A stretch of DNA of 50,008 nt, from positions 1-50,008 of the forward strand of contig LNEE01000039.1 in the NCBI GenBank assembly GCA_001464895.1. Direction: 5' to 3'. The notes below the pieces were generated by a model. That model made no database searches. It had not been told where the DNA came from and was given only the letters and a program-made list of their open reading frames with translations. The position numbers and the translations under genes were made by a program. This document shows positions 34,474 through 44,133 of the stretch, piece by piece; within the stretch, counting starts at the first letter, position 1, and every line of letters starts with the position of its first letter. The stretch comes from Betaproteobacteria bacterium Ga0077532 (GTDB lineage Bacteria; Pseudomonadota; Gammaproteobacteria; Burkholderiales; Ga0077523).

Positions 34474-35937
34474 ATGAAGACTCGCATCGCTGCGCTGCTC
34501 GCGGCGGCCTGCTTCGCATTCCCCGCTCATGCCGACTGGGCCGACGCGGTCGACGCGTACAACAAAGGCGACTACGCGACGGCGGCCAAGGAGTTCCGAC
34601 CCTTCGCGGATTCCGGCCAGGCCACGGCCCAGTACATCCTCGGCTGGATCTACCAGAGCGGGGAAGGCGTGACGCAGGACTACGCCGAAGCGGCCAAGTG
34701 GTACCAGAGGGCCGCCGAGAAGGGCAACGTCGATGCGCAGTACGCCCTTGGGGCGCTCCACATGGCCGGCAACGGCGTCGGGCGCGACGACGCGAAGGCT
34801 GCCGAGTGGTTCCGCAAGGCCGGTGAACAGGGCAAGGCCCCCGCGCAGTACCTCCTCGGCTATCTGCTCGCGCGCGGCGAGGGCGTCGCCAAGAACGAAG
34901 CAGAGGCTGCCATCTGGTATCGCAAGGCCGCCGATCAGGGGTACGTGGACGCCCAGTACGCCTACGCGCTCGCCCTCGGTACCGGTACCGGCATCGCGAA
35001 GGACGACGGCGAATCGAACGCGTGGCTCACGAAGGCCGCCGAACAGGGTCACGTCGAATCGGCGTACCTGCTGGGGTGGAATTTCGAGAAGGGCGTTGGC
35101 GCTCTGCCCGACTACACGCAGGCAGCGAAGTGGTTTCAGAAGGCCGCAGACGGCGGCAATCTCGAGGCGAACTACCACCTGGCCATGCTCACCCGCGACG
35201 GCCGCGGCGTCGACCGCGACGAGGCCAAGGCCCTTGCGCTCTTCAGCAAGGCAGCCGCACAGGGGCAGCCATCGACGCCCGTGGCCATCGACGACTACAT
35301 CAAGGCCGGACGCCCCGATCTCGCATTCACACTGGCGGACGTCTGGCTCGCGAAGTCCCCCGACGACGTCCAGCTCGCGACGCTCGTGGCATTCACAGCC
35401 ATCAACGAGGCGCGCACCGACCCCACCAAGTACGCGGCGCTGGCCCGGACCTACGGCGACAAGTCGATCGCGCTCATGGAAGGCGACAAGCGACCGGCGT
35501 CGATGCCCGCTGCCGAATGGACCGAATATCGCGATCGCTGGCTGCCGCAGCTGTACCAGCGTCTCGGCGCCCTTGCCCAGAAGACCGGCACCACGGACGA
35601 AGCCCGCAAACGGCTGGAGCGCGCAACCGCGATTGCACCGAAGGACCCCTATGGCTGGTATCTCCTGGGGCAGACGCAGTTCTCGGAGTACGAAAAGCTG
35701 AATGCCGCCGCGAAGCCACTCGAGGGTGCCGCGAAGAGCGAAGCGGTGGGGAAGGCCTTCGCCAAGCTGGATCAGGTGATCGACGCATACGCGCGGGCCG
35801 TGGGGCTCACCACGGGTAACGAATCCGCGCGCGACCTGCATGATCCGCTGCTGAAGGATCTCACCGGCCTCTACGAATTCCGCAATGGCACGAAGAAGGG
35901 CCTGGACGACGTCATCGGGAAGTACCGCCCGAAGTAG
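34474..35937 (+). CDS. Exported Sel1-repeat protein with C-terminal TPR-like region
   Basis: 487 residues. A signal peptide (1-20, ending FPAHA) precedes seven Sel1 repeats of about 36 residues (residues 25 to about 270; e.g. AQYILGWIYQSGEGVTQDYAEAAKWYQRAAEKG). The rest is a helical, TPR-like region (VWLAKSPDDVQLATLVAFTAINEAR, LERATAIAPKDPYGWYLLGQTQFSEYEKL). SD GAGGAGATCCG. Likely a periplasmic scaffold; partner unknown. The second Sel1 protein (31003-31629) is too different to be a recent copy. Confidence 0.9.
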   Translation: MKTRIAALLAAACFAFPAHADWADAVDAYNKGDYATAAKEFRPFADSGQATAQYILGWIYQSGEGVTQDYAEAAKWYQRAAEKGNVDAQYALGALHMAGNGVGRDDAKAAEWFRKAGEQGKAPAQYLLGYLLARGEGVAKNEAEAAIWYRKAADQGYVDAQYAYALALGTGTGIAKDDGESNAWLTKAAEQGHVESAYLLGWNFEKGVGALPDYTQAAKWFQKAADGGNLEANYHLAMLTRDGRGVDRDEAKALALFSKAAAQGQPSTPVAIDDYIKAGRPDLAFTLADVWLAKSPDDVQLATLVAFTAINEARTDPTKYAALARTYGDKSIALMEGDKRPASMPAAEWTEYRDRWLPQLYQRLGALAQKTGTTDEARKRLERATAIAPKDPYGWYLLGQTQFSEYEKLNAAAKPLEGAAKSEAVGKAFAKLDQVIDAYARAVGLTTGNESARDLHDPLLKDLTGLYEFRNGTKKGLDDVIGKYRPK

Positions 35938-35970
35938 GTCCGGTCGCCCGCGAAGCGCATCCGTGCCGGG

Positions 35971-36594
35971 CTACTTCGATGTCGGCGTGATCTCGATGTC
36001 GATGGCGAAGATCGGATTTCGCTTCAGCAGCTTTCCGCAGTCGAGCCGAAGCGTCGATTCCGCATCGACCCACGTACGCAGGCGATGCTGCATGCCATCC
36101 TCGATTCGCGTCGTGAAATCGCGGGGCGGCCCGTGGCGTTCCGCGATGGTGTCCAGCACCCGCTTGCAGCCGGGGTAGCGGGCCTCGATCTGCTCGGGCT
36201 TCGTGCCTGCGCCCGGTCGCTCGAACGAGAGAATCCACCGCCGCACCCTGCCGTGATCGAGGGACACGCTGACAGCCGTCATGTCGCCGCGCGTGTCGTC
36301 GGGCGAGAGCTTCACGATGTACAGGCCATCGCCTTCCTTCAGCATGGACTCGAAGCGGCCGTCGTCGTCCTCCGGCCGGACGATGGTGCCGGTACCGCGC
36401 TGCCAGAACTCGTGGCGCGATGCCGGAAACTGCTCCCGCAACCCACCCGGGTCGGTGGTCGGCCCCACGCCCGCGTAGTCGAGAGCGGACACGACGGGGG
36501 AGAAAGCGAGTGCCCCGAGAATTGCAGCGGGTCCGACCACGGACCGGACCACAGATCGGGACGACGATCGGAGGAATGGGAAGAACGGCAGCAT
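35971..36594 (-). CDS. Exported hypothetical protein
   Basis: 207 residues. An Arg-rich n-region and hydrophobic stretch (SVVGPAAILGALAFSPVVSA) make a signal peptide or anchor. The mature part has ordinary codon use and globular character (GDGLYIVKLSPDDTRGDMTAVSVSLDHGRVRRWILSF) with two cysteines (GCKR, DCGK). No family recognised. It is convergent with the Sel1 gene (33-bp gap) and divergent from the isomerase gene. Confidence 0.65.
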   Translation of the reverse strand: MLPFFPFLRSSSRSVVRSVVGPAAILGALAFSPVVSALDYAGVGPTTDPGGLREQFPASRHEFWQRGTGTIVRPEDDDGRFESMLKEGDGLYIVKLSPDDTRGDMTAVSVSLDHGRVRRWILSFERPGAGTKPEQIEARYPGCKRVLDTIAERHGPPRDFTTRIEDGMQHRLRTWVDAESTLRLDCGKLLKRNPIFAIDIEITPTSK

Positions 36595-36784
36595 GGGCGG
36601 GCAGAGGATCTTGAACAGGCGCTCACTATAATCCTGCGGAACCCGTGCCGGTATGCCTGCGCCGCCGCGGTGCCCGCGATGTCGTGGCGCCGAGCGCCTC
36701 GGACATCCCACTGCCAGTGGCGCCGCACCCGCCTGTGCCACGACCCGGCTGCTACACTCGCGTGTCCCCGTGCGAGGTCACCTC

Positions 36785-37384
36785 ATGAGCAAGACGATCG
36801 ATTACTACTTCACGCCCGTGTCCCCCTGGACCCACCTGGGCCACGAACGCCTGCGCGAGATGGCACGGCAGAACGGTGCGGTGATCCGGCCCAAGCCGGT
36901 CGATTTCGGACGCGTCTTCTCCGTGTCCGGTGGCGTGCCGCTCAAGCAGCGTCCGATGCAGCGTCAGTCGTACCGGATGTTCGAACTGGCGCGCTGGCGC
37001 GACCACCTCGGCATCCCGATCAAGCTCGAACCGAAGTTCTTCCCGGCCGCCGCGGACCTCGCCGCGAAGACCATCATCGCGGCGGCCACCCACGGCACGG
37101 ACAAGCAGATGGACATCGCGGGCGCCATTCTCCGCGCGTGCTGGGAGGAGGACCGGAACGTCGCCGACGCCGCGACGCTCGAGGCGATTGCGACTGCGCA
37201 GGGGGTCGACGGCGCCGCCCTTCTTGCCGCCGCTGCGGCGCCCGCTGCGCAGTCGGCCTTCGATGCGCTCACCCAGGAAGCCATCGACCACCAGGTCTTC
37301 GGCGCACCGACCTACCTGATCGACGGCGAGCCGTTCTGGGGCCAGGACCGCCTCGAGTTCGTGGCGCGCAAGCTCGCTGCCTGA
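36785..37384 (+). CDS. 2-hydroxychromene-2-carboxylate isomerase-like (DsbA-fold)
   Basis: 199 residues. Kappa-GST/DsbA fold: IDYYFTPVSPWTHLGHERL carries the SPW site where the catalytic Ser sits, and the end FGAPTYLIDGEPFWGQDRLEFV is the cis-Pro region (GAPTY) of the family. The prototype is glutathione-dependent and works in naphthalene degradation; here no other naphthalene genes are present, so only the fold and chemistry class are safe. First of a plus-strand run (isomerase, bicupin, MFS, LLM, MFS). Confidence 0.88.
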   Translation: MSKTIDYYFTPVSPWTHLGHERLREMARQNGAVIRPKPVDFGRVFSVSGGVPLKQRPMQRQSYRMFELARWRDHLGIPIKLEPKFFPAAADLAAKTIIAAATHGTDKQMDIAGAILRACWEEDRNVADAATLEAIATAQGVDGAALLAAAAAPAAQSAFDALTQEAIDHQVFGAPTYLIDGEPFWGQDRLEFVARKLAA

Positions 37385-37421
37385 AGCCCTGACCCGCAAG
37401 TTGGCACGGACGGCCCAGCCG

Positions 37422-38111
37422 ATGCAGATGACCCGCCCCATGATCCGCGACGCGTGCCTGGCGTCCCTCGCGTGGCTCGCGTCGATCGGGGCCGCAATCG
37501 CCGAAGAACCGGTCCCGATCGAGGAGGAGCCGCGGCACGAACTGCGGTTCGAGAACGGCCACGTGCGGTTCTTCGACGTACGTCTGCCACCCGGCTACGT
37601 GAGCCGGATGCACGTGCATCACCACGATGGCGTCTTCGTGAACATCGCGCCGTCCGAGACCGAGGCGCAGGACTGGGACAAGCCCGCGGTGCGACGGCCA
37701 GGCCGTGTCCCCGGCGAGAGCTACTTCATCGGCTATGCGGCGCGTCCGAAGGCCCATCGCGTGAGCAACGTCGGCAACAGCATCTATCACGTGACCGACA
37801 CCGAGATCCTGAAAAGCTGCCGCGGCCTGCCGATTCCCGACAGCGCCACCGCCGGACCGGTGATCGTCGACAACGCCCGCGTTCGGGTGACGCGCATCGA
37901 ACTGGAACCCGGTGCATCGACGCAGCTGCACGGCCCGTGCGGCATGCTCGTCGCCGTGACGCCGGGCCTTGCCCGACTTGCCACGCCGGGCGGCACCCAG
38001 CAGCTCGAACTGGACGCAGCAGGCTTCGCGTGGCGCGACCATGTCGCGCCGATGACCCTCACGAACATCGGCGGTGCGCGCGTGCACTTCGTCGACATCC
38101 TGGTGAAATAG
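37422..38111 (+). CDS. Exported bicupin protein
   Basis: About 229 residues. A signal peptide (after Met at 37440: RDACLASLAWLASIGAAIAEE) precedes two cupin folds. The first has the His cluster SRMHVHHHDGVFVNI (metal site); the second (VRVTRIELEPGASTQLHGPCGMLVAV) keeps one His. The start is uncertain: TTG 37401 and ATG 37422, 37428 or 37440 are all possible. Function unknown. It starts 37 bp after the isomerase gene and ends five bases before the MFS gene. Confidence 0.75.
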   Translation: MQMTRPMIRDACLASLAWLASIGAAIAEEPVPIEEEPRHELRFENGHVRFFDVRLPPGYVSRMHVHHHDGVFVNIAPSETEAQDWDKPAVRRPGRVPGESYFIGYAARPKAHRVSNVGNSIYHVTDTEILKSCRGLPIPDSATAGPVIVDNARVRVTRIELEPGASTQLHGPCGMLVAVTPGLARLATPGGTQQLELDAAGFAWRDHVAPMTLTNIGGARVHFVDILVK

Positions 38112-38116
38112 CTTCG

Positions 38117-39310
38117 ATGGCACGACGTCGCGGTCCCGTAGGCGCACTGGCCCTCTGCCAGGCGCTGCTCGTCACCAACAACATCTCGATTATCTCGCTC
38201 GGCACGCTCGTCGCGTACGGGCTCGCCGACAACAAGGCCTGGTCCACGCTGCCGGCCACCATGTACATCGGCGGCGGGGCCGCATCGAGCTATCTCCTCT
38301 CGATGCTGATGAAGAAGCACGGTCGGCGCTTCGGATTCACCCTCGGCACGATCGCCGGGATGATCGGCACTGCGATCTGCACGCTCGCCGTGGCCATGCA
38401 GAGCTTCTGGATCTTCTGCCTGGGCGCGCTCGTCGCCGGCGTGTACACGGCATCGGGCGGGTTCTACCGCTTCGCCGCCGCCGACAGCGCATCGACCACG
38501 ACGCGCAGCCGGGCGATATCCCTCGTGCTGGCGGGCGGCATGATCGGCGGCATCCTCGGTCCCGAGAGTACGAAGCTCACGAAGAACCTCGTGGCCACGC
38601 CATTCCTCGCGACGTACGCCGTCCTCGTGCTCTTCGCGGTTGTCGCCCTCGTCATCATCCGACGCCTCGATCTCCCGCCGCCCACCGACGCCGAGCGCAC
38701 CGGACCGACCCGGCCGCTGTCGACGATCGTGCGGCAGCCCGTGTTCATCGTGGCTTGCCTCGGCGCCATCACGTCGTACGCGGTGATGAACCTGCTCATG
38801 GGCGCCACGCCGCTCGCGATGCAGATGTGCGGCCTGCCCTACTCGGCTTCGACGCTCGTGATCGAGTCGCACATCATCGGGATGTTCGCGCCCGCGCTCT
38901 TCGCCGGCACGCTCGTGCAGCGCTTCGGGCCGCTGCGCATCATGGGCTGCGGGGTCGGCGCCTTCGCGATCTGCGTGATCGCGGCGCTCGCGGGCCGCAC
39001 CGTCATGCACTTCTGGCTGGCGAGCACGCTGCTCGGCGTGGGATGGTGCTTCCTCTACGTCGGCGCCACCACGCTTCTGGGCGATGCCGCCACCGCGGCC
39101 GAGAAAGCCAAGGTCCAGGGCGTGAACGACATGGGCGTGTTCATCTGCATGGGCCTCTTCTCGCTCGTGTCGGGTGCGATCCTCGACCGGCTCGGCTGGA
39201 ACGCGCTCAATTACACGGCCGTGCCGCTCATCATCGCAAGCGGCATTTCCATTGCCTGGCTGGGTCTGCGGCAGCGGGAAGCGGCCGCGGCACTGACGGC
39301 ATCGAGGTGA
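38117..39310 (+). CDS. MFS transporter 1
   Basis: 397 residues, 12 membrane helices. The loop 2-3 motif is MKKHGRRFGFTLGT, a variant of the MFS A-motif lacking the leading G-x-x-x-D. The helix-7 region (AITSYAVMNLLMGATPLAMQMCGL) and LVQRFGPLRIMGCGVG mark the second half. Substrate unknown. It overlaps the start of the LLM gene (GTGA). Confidence 0.88.
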   Translation: MARRRGPVGALALCQALLVTNNISIISLGTLVAYGLADNKAWSTLPATMYIGGGAASSYLLSMLMKKHGRRFGFTLGTIAGMIGTAICTLAVAMQSFWIFCLGALVAGVYTASGGFYRFAAADSASTTTRSRAISLVLAGGMIGGILGPESTKLTKNLVATPFLATYAVLVLFAVVALVIIRRLDLPPPTDAERTGPTRPLSTIVRQPVFIVACLGAITSYAVMNLLMGATPLAMQMCGLPYSASTLVIESHIIGMFAPALFAGTLVQRFGPLRIMGCGVGAFAICVIAALAGRTVMHFWLASTLLGVGWCFLYVGATTLLGDAATAAEKAKVQGVNDMGVFICMGLFSLVSGAILDRLGWNALNYTAVPLIIASGISIAWLGLRQREAAAALTASR

Positions 39311-40338
39311 CCCCTTTGAAGCTCTCCGTCCTCGACCAGTCGCCCATCGTCCACGGCCACACGCCGGCAGACGCCCTGCGCGAAACCGTTGCGCTCGCGC
39401 AGGCGGCCGACGCCATGGGGTTCCATCGCTACTGGCTCGCCGAGCATCACAACATGCGCGGCCTGGCGGACCCCTGCCCCGAGATCCTCGTCGCGCGCGT
39501 CGCGGCAGCGACTTCGCGGATACGCGTAGGTACCGGCGGCGTGCTGCTGCCGTACTACAGCGCACTCAAGGTGGCCGAAGTCTTCCGCATGCTGGAGGCA
39601 CTCTTCCCCGGCCGGATCGATCTCGGAATCGGCCGTGCACCGGGCTCCGATGCCATCACCGCACGCGCCATGACGGGCGGCGCCTTCTACGACTTCGACC
39701 AGTTCCCGCTGCACGTGCAGGAGACGGTTGCATTCCTCGACGATGCGCTGCCCGCCGACCATCCCTACGCCCGGGTACGTGCGATGCCGGCCGGACCCAC
39801 GGCACCGGAGGTGTGGCTTCTCGGCTCGTCCGACTACAGCGGGATGCTCGCGGCCCACCTGGGCCTGCGCTTCGCATTCGCCCATTTCATCAACGCGCAG
39901 GGCGGCGACGATGTCACCCGCGCGTATCGTGAGCACTACCGCCCGTCGATGCGTGAACCGGTGCCGCACGCGATGCTCACGGTCTTCGCGATCTGCGCGG
40001 AAACGGATGCGGAGGCCGAGCGGCTAGCGGGCCCCATCGACCTGCGCCGGCTGCAGATGGCCCGCGGCTTCGATGCGCCGGTGGCGACCACCGAGCAGGC
40101 ACTGGGCATGGAGTACGGGGACGAGGACCGCGCGATCATTCTGCGCGAACGGGCCCGCGCCATCGTGGGTTCCCCCGCACGCGTACGCGACCGCATCGAG
40201 TCCCTCGGCAAAGCGTTCGGTGCCGACGAGGTGATGATCATCACGATCACCGGGGACTACGCCGCGCGGCGGCGGTCCTACGAACTGCTCGCCCGGGAGT
40301 TCGCGCTGGACGCTGCACCGGCCGCGCAGGCCGCCTGA
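39307..40338 (+). CDS. LLM-class flavin oxidoreductase (MsnO8-like)
   Basis: 343 residues. Bacterial-luciferase-like TIM barrel that uses FMNH2/F420-type cofactors. Landmarks are LSVLDQSPIVHGHTP, MGFHRYWLAEHHNMRGLADPCPEIL, RIRVGTGGVLLPYYSALKVAE and LFPGRIDLGIGRAPGSD. Start GTG 39307 overlaps the MFS stop and gives MTPLKLSVLDQSP, the usual family start; TTG 39316 is the alternative. Frequent next to MFS genes as a monooxygenase of unknown substrate. Confidence 0.9.
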   Translation: MTPLKLSVLDQSPIVHGHTPADALRETVALAQAADAMGFHRYWLAEHHNMRGLADPCPEILVARVAAATSRIRVGTGGVLLPYYSALKVAEVFRMLEALFPGRIDLGIGRAPGSDAITARAMTGGAFYDFDQFPLHVQETVAFLDDALPADHPYARVRAMPAGPTAPEVWLLGSSDYSGMLAAHLGLRFAFAHFINAQGGDDVTRAYREHYRPSMREPVPHAMLTVFAICAETDAEAERLAGPIDLRRLQMARGFDAPVATTEQALGMEYGDEDRAIILRERARAIVGSPARVRDRIESLGKAFGADEVMIITITGDYAARRRSYELLAREFALDAAPAAQAA

Positions 40339-40434
40339 ACTGCCTCGCCGTCGCACGATGAACAGATCGGAAGCGGAGGCGCTGATCCGGCGCGGCACGT
40401 GCGTCACCGGCAGGACCGGGCGCGCAACAACGCC

Positions 40435-41646
40435 ATGACCGTGCTCACCCCGCGCCGCGAGCGACTGGTCCTCGCCCTGCTTGCCGCCGTGCAGTTCACG
40501 CACATCGTGGATTTCATGGTGATCATGCCGCTCGGACCGCAGTTCATGCGTGTGCTCGGCGTGCAGCCACGCGAGTTCGCGCTGCTCGTATCCGCCTACA
40601 CGTTCGGCGCGGCCGCGAGCGCCGTGCTCGCCGCCTTCCACGTCGATCGCTTCGACCGACGTCACGCAATGCTCTTCGTCTACGGCGGACTCCTCGTCTC
40701 GACGCTGCTCGGCGCGCTGGCGCCGACATTCGCGTGGCTCGTCGTGGCGCGAGTGGTGGCGGGTATCTTCGGAGGCATCGCCGGAGCGCTGGTGCACACG
40801 ATCGCGGGGGACCTCGTACCCGACGCGCGACGGGGCGCCGCCACGGGGCTGATCGCCAGCAGCTTTCCCCTGGCCGCCATCGCAGGCGTGCCCGCGGGAC
40901 TCGCACTCGGCAATGCGTTCGGTTGGCGCGCGACCTTCGTCGCAGTCGGCATCGCGTGCGCCATCGTGTGGGGTCTGCTCTGGCGCGCCCTGCCTTCGGT
41001 GCGGCATCACCTCCACGGGGAGGCGTGGCCTGGCACGGCGCTCAACCGCGTGTGGACGGTGCTGCGCAATCCGAACCACCTGCGCGCCTACACCCTGATG
41101 GCCGCCCTGATGTTCGCGGGCTTCAGCGTGATCCCTTTCATCAGCCCGTACATGGTGTCGAACGTCGGCCTCCGGGAGACCGACCTGCCGCTGCTCTACC
41201 TCTGCGGCGGCACGGCCACGCTGATCTCGTCGCGGATCATCGGCCACATGGCCGACCGCTACGGCAAGGTGCGCGTGTTCCGATGGGTGGGCACGGCGTC
41301 GATGGCGCCTCTGCTGCTCACGACGCACCTGCCGCCGGTGTCGGTACCGATCGCCATCGGCGCGAGCATCCTCTTCATGGTGCTGGTGTCGGGGCGCTTC
41401 ATCCCCGTGATGGCGCTGGTGAATGGTGCCGCCGAACCCCGGCTGCGCGGCGCATTCCTTTCCGTGAACAGCGCGATCCAGCAGTTCGCGAGCGGCATCG
41501 CGGCACTGGGCGCCGGGTTGGTGATGGGCCACGACGCAGAGGGTCGCATCACCCACTACGGCACGGTGGGGTTCATCGCCGTTGCGGCAACACTGCTTTG
41601 CCTGTGGCTGGCAGGACGCGTCCGGGTCACGGACGCGTCCTCCTGA
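40435..41646 (+). CDS. MFS transporter 2 (AraJ-like)
   Basis: 403 residues, 12 helices. The A-motif region is AAFHVDRFDRRHAMLFVYGG, and the helix 4-5 segment is ARVVAGIFGGIAGALVHTIAGDLVPDARRGAATGLI, typical of AraJ/YdhP-type drug or sugar efflux proteins. MADRYGKVRVFRWVG is the A-motif of the second half. Not closely similar to MFS transporter 1. 96 bp after the LLM gene. Confidence 0.9.
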   Translation: MTVLTPRRERLVLALLAAVQFTHIVDFMVIMPLGPQFMRVLGVQPREFALLVSAYTFGAAASAVLAAFHVDRFDRRHAMLFVYGGLLVSTLLGALAPTFAWLVVARVVAGIFGGIAGALVHTIAGDLVPDARRGAATGLIASSFPLAAIAGVPAGLALGNAFGWRATFVAVGIACAIVWGLLWRALPSVRHHLHGEAWPGTALNRVWTVLRNPNHLRAYTLMAALMFAGFSVIPFISPYMVSNVGLRETDLPLLYLCGGTATLISSRIIGHMADRYGKVRVFRWVGTASMAPLLLTTHLPPVSVPIAIGASILFMVLVSGRFIPVMALVNGAAEPRLRGAFLSVNSAIQQFASGIAALGAGLVMGHDAEGRITHYGTVGFIAVAATLLCLWLAGRVRVTDASS

Positions 41647-41688
41647 CCGGCATGAACGGGCGGTTGGTTTCCCCGCGAACCGCGCGGG

Positions 41689-42411
41689 TCAGAAGCGGAT
41701 GCCCGCCTTGATGCCGACCGTGTTGTTGTCGCCGGTGCGATCCGCCTCGAACGCGAAGTTCATCAGCAGGAAGTTCGCATTCACGCCGAGGAACACCTTG
41801 TTCAGCGAGAACGATTCCTTCGAGAGGCCGGGCACGCCGTTCGGCGAGCTGCTCACCCACACCTTGCCGACGCCACCGTACGGCGTGAAGTTGAGGAAGC
41901 CCTTGGAGATAGAGAGATCGATGCCCTTCGTGTCGAAATCCATCTGACTCACGCCGGTCATCTTCGAGAAGTTGCCGCGGATCGCCACGGCAGGCAGGGC
42001 GACGTTCCCGGAGAGGATCGCGTAGCGCAGCTCGCCACCGAAGAGACGGATGTTCGTGCCGGGGATCGCCGAGGCCATGACACCGACGTCGATGCCGAAG
42101 GGCAGACCCTTCAGGGCGCGGATGGTGGGCACCGGCAGGTAGCTGGGGAGATTGCCGCCGGAGGTGGCGCGGTCGAACACCGCCTTGTTCTTCAGCTCGG
42201 TCGCCGTCACCGCGACGCCGATATCGAAACCGGTGATGCCGAGCGGCTCGGCCGGCGTCAGCGGCTTGTACGAGAGGGCCGCGCCGAGATCCTCGGACAG
42301 CGCGCGGTACTCCTGCTGCGACAGGAGCTGGATCGAATCGATGTCGGCGGCCTGGGCAGCACCGGCGGCGAGCGCGGCGACGGCGAGAGCGGAACGGACG
42401 AGATGCTTCAT
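41689..42411 (-). CDS. Probable outer-membrane protein
   Basis: 240 residues. A signal peptide (1-22, ending GAAQA) precedes a beta-rich body (GFDIGVAVTATELKN, GIDVGVMASAIPGTNIRLFGGELRYAIL, VALPAVAIRGNFSK, GIDLSISKGFLNFTPYGGVGKVWV, NKVFLGVNANFLLMNFAFEADRTGDN) and a C-terminal Phe (IKAGIRF), the BAM signal. No family name recognised. A 17-bp hairpin (GCCGGGG-gat-CCCCGGC, 42437-42453) sits in its leader. Confidence 0.78.
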   Translation of the reverse strand: MKHLVRSALAVAALAAGAAQAADIDSIQLLSQQEYRALSEDLGAALSYKPLTPAEPLGITGFDIGVAVTATELKNKAVFDRATSGGNLPSYLPVPTIRALKGLPFGIDVGVMASAIPGTNIRLFGGELRYAILSGNVALPAVAIRGNFSKMTGVSQMDFDTKGIDLSISKGFLNFTPYGGVGKVWVSSSPNGVPGLSKESFSLNKVFLGVNANFLLMNFAFEADRTGDNNTVGIKAGIRF

Positions 42412-42511
42412 GGGTCTGGCCTCCGGAAAGGGCGCGGCCGGGGGATCCCCGGCGCGGACATGGGATTCACGCGGGTCCGAGTTTACCGCGCAGACGGCAC
42501 CTGACCCGTCG

Positions 42512-43369
42512 TCAAAGATCGTCCGAGATGCGGGGCACCGACTGGAAATCCTCGCCGTGCCCGATCGAGAAATCGTTGCCCGCGCGGTCGCGTCCGCGCA
42601 CCAGCCAGATGGGCCGCCGGCTGAAGCTGAACGACAACCCGGCCTGATCCTGACGCCGATCGATGTCGCGGTCGAAGAGCGACGTCGCAGGCATGAAGCG
42701 CACGACGAATCCGGCCCGCCGCCGATCGGAGCGATTGGCCTCGGAACCGTGAATCAGGAACACGTCGTGGAGCGAGAACTGCCCGGCGTCGAGGGCATCG
42801 TCGCGGGCCCCCGCGAGGTCGTACGCGGCCGGATCCACCTCCTCGAACAGGACGAGATCCTCGCCCTCCCGTCGGCGATGCGCGAACAGGCTCCCGCTCG
42901 CGTGCGAGCCCGGCACGTACCGCATGCAACCGTTCTCCGGCGTCGCGTCGTCGAGAGCGATCCAGACCGAGCAGGTGGCGATCGGCCGGATGGGCCAGTA
43001 CTGACCGTCCTGGTGCCACGGGATCGTCCGCCCGGTGCGCGCCGGCTTGCAGAAGACCTGACTGCCCCAGAGGATCACGTCGGGGCCCAGCACCTGTTCG
43101 ACGAGATCGAGGACGCCGGGGTCCGTCGCGTACTCGAACCACTGTGCTGCCGCTGCAGCATCGTGATGCGCACCGTTCGGGATGTGCGGGCAGATGAGGC
43201 TCTCGGGCGCGGTGGTCGCGTTGTCGTGCAGCAACCGGTCGAGCGACGCCCGCATGGCTGCGAGACGCGCGTCAGGAAGTCGATACGGCGACACGACGAG
43301 TCCGTCGCGCCGATAGATGTCGAGCTGCCTCCCGTCGAGCCGCCAGCCGGTCGTCATCTCCTTTCCCAT
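42512..43369 (-). CDS. Phytanoyl-CoA dioxygenase (PhyH) family protein 3
   Basis: 285 residues. Iron triad His119, Asp121 (PWHQDGQYWPI) and His207 (FLIHGSEANRS); Arg in RSDRRRAGFVVRF. Closer to PhyH 1 than to PhyH 2 (shared PENGCMR, HGSE and RRRxGF motifs). Start Met 43369; Met 43357 follows a GGAAAGGAG that directly touches it, too close to be a normal SD. Isolated from the TRAP operon. Confidence 0.87.
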   Translation of the reverse strand: MGKEMTTGWRLDGRQLDIYRRDGLVVSPYRLPDARLAAMRASLDRLLHDNATTAPESLICPHIPNGAHHDAAAAAQWFEYATDPGVLDLVEQVLGPDVILWGSQVFCKPARTGRTIPWHQDGQYWPIRPIATCSVWIALDDATPENGCMRYVPGSHASGSLFAHRRREGEDLVLFEEVDPAAYDLAGARDDALDAGQFSLHDVFLIHGSEANRSDRRRAGFVVRFMPATSLFDRDIDRRQDQAGLSFSFSRRPIWLVRGRDRAGNDFSIGHGEDFQSVPRISDDL

Positions 43370-43436
43370 CCGTCTTGTTGTCGTGGGCCGATCATGCCAC
43401 CCTCGGCGGTCGTCCCGCACTCCAAGTGAGATCGCC

Positions 43437-44105
43437 ATGCCCAAGTTGAGACTCGTCATCGCCAACAAGAACTACTCGTCGTGGTCGATGCGGCCCTGGG
43501 TGCTGCTGCGCGCAGCGGACATCCCGTTCGAAGAAGTGCAACTCGCGTTCGCGGAGGACAACCGCGTGATCGGCATCGAGGCCTACTCGCCGACCCGCAA
43601 GGTGCCGGTGCTCATGGTCGACAACGAACCCGTCTGGGATTCCCTCGCGATCTGCGAGGCGGTTGCCGAGATGTTCCCCGAGAAGCAGCTCTGGCCCGCG
43701 GACCCCGTGGCGCGGCGCCACGCCCGCTGCGTGTCGGCCGAGATGCACTCGGGCTTCCAGGAACTGCGCAAGGCGATGCCGATGAACCTCCGCACGCGGC
43801 ACCCGGACAAGGGCCGCACGCCGGGGTCGTCGAAGGACATCGCGCGCGTGGTACGGATCTGGGAGGAATGCCGCCAGCGCTTCGGCCAGGGCGGCCCCCT
43901 GCTCTTCGGCGGCTTCACGGTTGCCGACGCGATGTTCGCGCCCGTGGCGACGCGCTTCGTGACCTACGCCGTGGACCTGCCGCCGGTGGCAGCCGCGTAC
44001 CGCGACGCGATCCTCGCAGTCCCCGCGGTGAAGGCATGGTGCGATGCCGGTCGTGCCGAGACCGCGTATGTCGCGGCCGACGAACCGTACGGGCGTCCCA
44101 AGTAA
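43437..44105 (+). CDS. Glutathione S-transferase family protein (YfcF-like)
   Basis: 222 residues. N-terminal thioredoxin-like domain (LVIANKNYSSWSMRPWVLLRAADIPFEEV, catalytic Ser in SSWSMRP; cis-Pro in TRKVPVLMV; glutathione-binding WDSLAICE) and the all-helical C-terminal domain (FGGFTVADAMFAPVATRF). Divergent from PhyH 3. Role probably detoxification; substrate unknown. Confidence 0.92.
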   Translation: MPKLRLVIANKNYSSWSMRPWVLLRAADIPFEEVQLAFAEDNRVIGIEAYSPTRKVPVLMVDNEPVWDSLAICEAVAEMFPEKQLWPADPVARRHARCVSAEMHSGFQELRKAMPMNLRTRHPDKGRTPGSSKDIARVVRIWEECRQRFGQGGPLLFGGFTVADAMFAPVATRFVTYAVDLPPVAAAYRDAILAVPAVKAWCDAGRAETAYVAADEPYGRPK

Positions 44106-44133
44106 GGCCGACGCTCGTACGGCAGGACGTCGC

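Noticed and set aside
33169..35841. An 890-codon minus-strand frame across the Sel1 and DUF3460 genes
   Set aside because: Opposite strand of the well-supported Sel1-repeat gene and out of frame with ptrB; no start context or domain.
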